From assembly GCA_016199425.1 (NCBI GenBank), contig JACQGT010000354.1:1-15416 (forward strand): a stretch of DNA of 15,416 nucleotides. The letters are read 5' to 3'. The notes below the pieces were generated by a model. The model was not told where the DNA came from. It searched no databases and worked only from the letters and a program-made list of their open reading frames with translations. The position numbers and the translations under genes were made by a program. This document shows positions 12,198-15,416 of this stretch, in pieces. Position 1 is the stretch's first letter, and the number at the start of each line of letters is the position of its first letter. The stretch comes from Chloroflexota bacterium. Lineage in GTDB: Bacteria > Chloroflexota > Anaerolineae > Caldilineales > Caldilineaceae.

Positions 12198-13127
12198 ATG
12201 AATGACCTTCGACGGCCACTCGTCATCGTCCTCGGCCCCACGGCCGCGGGCAAGACCAGCCTGAGTTTGGAGCTGGCGGCGCGCTTTGACGGGGAGATTG
12301 TGAGCGCCGACAGCCGGCAGATTTACCGGGGGATGGACATCGGCACGGCCAAACCTTCTGCCGAGGAGCAGGCCCGCGTCCCCCATCACCTGCTGGACGT
12401 GGCCGCGCCGGATCGGCCCCTCTCTCTGGCCGACTACCAGCGGCTGGCCTACGCGGCCATCGACGATATCCACCGGCGCGGGCGGATTCCCTTTCTGGTG
12501 GGGGGGACGGCGCTCTACGTGCGGGCCGTGGCCGAGGGGCTGCGCATCCCGGAGGCGCCGCCCAATCCGGCCTTGCGCGCCGAGTTGGAAGCCTTTGCTG
12601 TGACCCACGGCCACGAGGCGCTGCACCGGCGGCTGGCCGAGTTGGACCTGGTGGGCGCGGCGCAGATCGACGGGCGCAATGTGCGCCGGGTGGTGCGGGC
12701 GCTGGAAATTGTGTTAGAGACCGGCCAGCCCAAAAGCGCATTGGAGGGAGCCGAGCCGCCGCCCTATGGCATCCTGCGCATTGGGCTGGAGGTGGAACGG
12801 GAAGTGCTCCACGCCCGCATTGTAGGGCGGGTGCGCCAGATGGTAGAGGCTGGTCTGGCCGACGAGACGGCGCGTCTGCTGGCCGTGGGCTATCCCCCCA
12901 ATCTGCCCGCCCTCACCAGCCTGGGCTATCGGGAGATGGGGATGTATTTGCGCGGTGAACTGACGCTGAACCAGGCCATCGAACGCATCTGCATTGAGAC
13001 CAACCGCTTTGTGCGCCACCAGTCCACCTGGTTTCGACGCATGGCCGGCGTGCAGTGGTTCGACTGGAACAGGCCGGATGTGGAGGCGGTGGCGGGGGTG
13101 GTGGCGACGTTTTTGGGGAAAGGCTGA
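12198..13127 (+). CDS. miaA: tRNA dimethylallyltransferase
   Basis: This 309-aa enzyme transfers a dimethylallyl group from DMAPP to N6 of A37 in tRNAs reading UNN codons, the first step to ms2i6A. The P-loop GPTAAGKTS is at residues 13-21, the SADSRQIYRGMDIGTAKP signature at 36-53 (catalytic D38 in the family), HHLLD at 63-67, and VGGTALYVRAV at 101-111. DGRNVRRVVRALEI and the C-terminal LGYREM and NRFVRHQSTWFRR, which contact tRNA, are also present. The ATG at 12198 was chosen because the family begins a few residues before the P-loop. The frame extends to 12150, but only into the heptad repeat spacer. Length is normal. A strong hairpin plus T-run follows the stop, so this is probably the last gene of its transcript. 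Confidence 0.96.
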   Translation: MNDLRRPLVIVLGPTAAGKTSLSLELAARFDGEIVSADSRQIYRGMDIGTAKPSAEEQARVPHHLLDVAAPDRPLSLADYQRLAYAAIDDIHRRGRIPFLVGGTALYVRAVAEGLRIPEAPPNPALRAELEAFAVTHGHEALHRRLAELDLVGAAQIDGRNVRRVVRALEIVLETGQPKSALEGAEPPPYGILRIGLEVEREVLHARIVGRVRQMVEAGLADETARLLAVGYPPNLPALTSLGYREMGMYLRGELTLNQAIERICIETNRFVRHQSTWFRRMAGVQWFDWNRPDVEAVAGVVATFLGKG

Positions 13128-13153
13128 TGAGTCCACGGCAAAAGGGAGGATTT

Positions 13154-13229
13154 CACCGCGGAGACGCGGAGTTCGCGGAGAAATGCGGAGATTTTCTCCT
13201 GAATTCCGCGTCTCCGCGGTGCGTTTTTT
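13154..13229 (+). terminator. Long GC-rich hairpin plus T-tract behind miaA
   Basis: A perfect 17-base inverted pair (13154-13170 with 13205-13221) extends by four more pairs with one G-T wobble. It encloses a small inner hairpin (GGAGA/TCTCC, 13187-13199). A run of six T (13224-13229), and then another T run, follows. The shape is that of a rho-independent terminator for miaA. The arms are related to the period-8 repeat near 6206, so a dispersed palindrome may have been recruited. Confidence 0.75.
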
Positions 13230-13306
13230 GGCTTTTTGCAGTTGACCCCTTCCCGGAAGGTTCGACGTGCCCCCAATCTGAGGTAGAGCCGGTCGATTTT
13301 GCGTCG

Positions 13307-13336
13307 TTGCCACGCATAGGGGATCGGTCGTATAAT
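13307..13336 (+). promoter_or_regulatory. Near-consensus sigma70 promoter for rel
   Basis: TTGCCA (13307-13312, 5 of 6) and a perfect TATAAT (13331-13336) are 18 bases apart. The predicted start near 13343 gives a leader of roughly 44 bases containing GGGGAG just before the rel ATG. It sits behind the miaA terminator, so rel begins its own transcription unit. Confidence 0.8.
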
Positions 13337-13386
13337 GCGAGAGAGAAAGTACCTGCTGTGGGGGGTGTTCCGAACGGGGAGCTAGG

Positions 13387-15416
13387 ATGCAGACAGAATT
13401 GACAGCCGAGATTGCCGTAGCCGAACCGGTTGCGGGTGCTGACACCGGCGAAAGGCAGAACGGGGACGTGGTCAGGCCGACGCTGCTGACCACCCATCCC
13501 CTGCTCTCCAAAATTTCCGCGCTGCCCCCCGCTGTGGACGGGCTTAACCCTTTGCAGCCCACCCTTGTCCCCGCCGAATTGCAGGCGCTGGAAGACCTTT
13601 TCAACCGTCTCCCCAAGAATTTTACCCCCGAACATCTCGATCTGATCCTGCGCGCCTATGTAGTCGCCAGCGACGCGCACAGCCCCCAGATGCGTAATAC
13701 GGGCGAACCCTACATTCTGCACCCCCTGGCCGTCACCAAAATTCTGTGCGAGCTGCATTTGGACCCGGACACATTGGCCGCGGGTCTGCTCCACGATGTG
13801 GTGGAAGATTCGCCCTATTCCCTCGAATATCTGCAAACCCACTTCAATGGGGAGATCGCCGTTCTGGTGGACGGGGTGACGAAGCTCAACCGCATCAAAG
13901 AGTTGAGCAATATGCGTCACAGCGTGGCCGACGAGAAGGCCGAGTCCCTGCGCAAGATGTTTCTGGCGATGGTCGAAGATGTGCGGGTGGTGCTGATCAA
14001 ACTGGCTGACCGGCTGCATAATATGCGCACCCTCCAGGGCCAGCCAGACCACAAGCGGCGGCGCATCGCCCGGGAGACGTTGGAGATTTTTGCTCCCCTC
14101 GCCAACCGGCTGGGCATCTGGCAGATCAAATGGGAGCTGGAGGACCTGAGCTTCCGCTATCTGGAGCCGAGCACCTACCGGGAACTCTCCAAAGCCATGG
14201 CCCAGAAACGCACGGAACGGGTGCAGTGGGTAGACGAAGTGCAGCGCCTTCTCAACAAAGCATTGGAAGAACACGAACTCAAAGCCGAAGTCAGTGGCCG
14301 CCCCAAGCACATCTACAGCATCTACCGCAAGATGCAGCGCAAAGAAGTGCCCTTCGAGCAGATCTACGACGTTCACGGCTTCCGCATCGTTGTGGAGACG
14401 GTGGGCGATTGTTACGCGGCCCTGGGCGTGGTGCATAGCCTGTGGCGGCCCATCCACGGCGAATTTGATGACTACATTGCCAACCCCAAAGACAATCTCT
14501 ACCGCAGTCTGCACACAGCGGTATTCGGCCCCAACGGCAAGCCAATGGAAGTGCAGATTCGCACCCAAGAAATGCACCAGCTCTCCGAGTATGGCATTGC
14601 CGCGCACTGGCGCTACAAAGAGCAGTCCCGGCCCAACGAGCAGATGGACAACAAAATTGCCTGGATTCGCCAGTTGATGGAGTGGCGGCAGGACGTGACG
14701 GACGCGCAGGAGTTCGTCAGCGGGATGAAGACCGACGTTTTCCAGGATCGGGTCTACGTCTTTACACCCAAAGGGGATGTGGTGGACCTGCCCCGGGAGG
14801 CCACGCCCATCGACCTGGCCTATCAGATCCACACAGAGTTGGGCCACCGCTGCCGGGGCGCAAAGGTCAACGGTAAGCTGGTTACCCTGGACACCCATCT
14901 CAACAGCGGGGATCAGGTGGAGATCATCACGGCCAAACAGGGCGGCCCCAGCCGGGATTGGATCAACCCGAATCTGGGCTACGTGGCGACCCAGCGAGCC
15001 AGGGCCAAAATCCGCACCTGGTTTCGCAAACAGGCCCGGGAGCAGAATATTATGCAGGGGCGGCAGGTACTGGAAAAGGAGCTAAAGCGGCTCTCGGTCA
15101 CCCTGCCCTTTGAAATGGTGGCGAAGCTCTGCAACTACGACATTCTGGACGACTTTCTGGCGGCCATCGGCTATGGGGATGTGAACAGCCAGCACATCGC
15201 CAAACAAGTGTTGGACTACGAGAAAGCCCAGCAAAGCCTGTTGGACGACGACGAGACGATCCTGCGCAAAGCCATTGGGCCGGGAAAGAGCGCCACCACC
15301 ATCGACGGTATCAACGTGGCCGGGCTGGCCGGGCTGCTGGCCCACCCGGCCCGCTGCTGCCATCCCGTGCCTGGCGACTCGATTGTGGGCTATGTGACGA
15401 TGGGGCGGGGTGTCTC
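13387..15416 (+). CDS. rel: Bifunctional (p)ppGpp synthetase/hydrolase Rel/SpoT, 3' end cut by window
   Basis: The frame is open from ATG 13387 (GGGGAG 5 bases upstream) to the window end, giving 676 codons. The N-terminal HD hydrolase has H112 (YILHPLAV), H136-D137 and E140-D141 (LLHDVVEDS) and D208 (LADRLHNMRT), so ppGpp hydrolysis should be active. The segment normally reading RKSGEPY is RNTGEPY here. The synthetase domain follows (about 290-400), with GRPKHIYSIYRKM, IYDVHGFRIVV (D328) and EVQIRT (E388), so synthesis also looks intact. A TGS domain (about 455-515, VYVFTPKGDVVDLP) and the start of the conserved Cys region (C657-C658, CCHPVPGD) come next. The first 60 or so residues are a low-conservation extension. 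The ACT domain lies beyond the window. It controls the stringent response to amino-acid starvation. Confidence 0.96.
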   Translation, partial: MQTELTAEIAVAEPVAGADTGERQNGDVVRPTLLTTHPLLSKISALPPAVDGLNPLQPTLVPAELQALEDLFNRLPKNFTPEHLDLILRAYVVASDAHSPQMRNTGEPYILHPLAVTKILCELHLDPDTLAAGLLHDVVEDSPYSLEYLQTHFNGEIAVLVDGVTKLNRIKELSNMRHSVADEKAESLRKMFLAMVEDVRVVLIKLADRLHNMRTLQGQPDHKRRRIARETLEIFAPLANRLGIWQIKWELEDLSFRYLEPSTYRELSKAMAQKRTERVQWVDEVQRLLNKALEEHELKAEVSGRPKHIYSIYRKMQRKEVPFEQIYDVHGFRIVVETVGDCYAALGVVHSLWRPIHGEFDDYIANPKDNLYRSLHTAVFGPNGKPMEVQIRTQEMHQLSEYGIAAHWRYKEQSRPNEQMDNKIAWIRQLMEWRQDVTDAQEFVSGMKTDVFQDRVYVFTPKGDVVDLPREATPIDLAYQIHTELGHRCRGAKVNGKLVTLDTHLNSGDQVEIITAKQGGPSRDWINPNLGYVATQRARAKIRTWFRKQAREQNIMQGRQVLEKELKRLSVTLPFEMVAKLCNYDILDDFLAAIGYGDVNSQHIAKQVLDYEKAQQSLLDDDETILRKAIGPGKSATTIDGINVAGLAGLLAHPARCCHPVPGDSIVGYVTMGRGV

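Noticed and set aside
13153..14898. Long minus-strand ORF (581 aa) opposite rel
   Set aside because: The plus strand encodes a textbook Rel protein with all motifs. The antisense frame is a by-product of GC-rich codon bias.

Overview
This is a gene-dense, GC-rich bacterial window. It has no tRNA, rRNA, CRISPR array, transposase or phage gene. The core genes (trmD, miaA, a long bifunctional rel/spoT, a YraN-family gene) are bacterial. Several starts are non-ATG with strong Shine-Dalgarno (SD) sequences, and methylmalonyl-CoA epimerase, class III aminotransferase and CBM9-like genes are present. Together with abundant simple intergenic palindromes, this fits a Chloroflexota-like (Caldilinea/Anaerolinea type) genome. 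That taxonomic placement is an impression, not something the sequence proves.

Layout. Bases 1-3854 are a minus-strand run. In transcription order it holds an SDR oxidoreductase, a His-rich zinc-type CDF transporter (lower GC than its surroundings), a lone HicB-like protein, a hotdog thioesterase, methylmalonyl-CoA epimerase, and a TPR protein cut by the window edge. The last three genes are packed tightly, with overlapping ends. A divergent spacer (3855-4056) holds a heptad-repeat palindrome and a promoter. It leads into a plus-strand block: a glutamate-1-semialdehyde-aminomutase-like class III aminotransferase, a CBM9-like protein and an aldo/keto reductase. trmD (minus) converges on the reductase and is divergent from a membrane-anchored M23 peptidase (plus).

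From 9886 to the end everything is on the plus strand. A near-consensus promoter drives a 33-codon small ORF whose stop overlaps the start of a VOC-family gene. After a REP-like palindrome come a Rossmann methyltransferase, a YraN-family gene, miaA, a strong hairpin/T-tract terminator, a second near-consensus promoter, and rel, which runs off the right edge.

I see no clearly new multi-gene defence or metabolic system. The most unusual signals lie between genes. Four separate tandem arrays of 7-bp units with unrelated sequence alternate two unit variants, and two carry an inverted copy downstream. There are also several perfect hairpins directly behind stop codons. The promoter, small ORF and VOC arrangement and a predicted leaderless aminotransferase mRNA are the best testable expression features.
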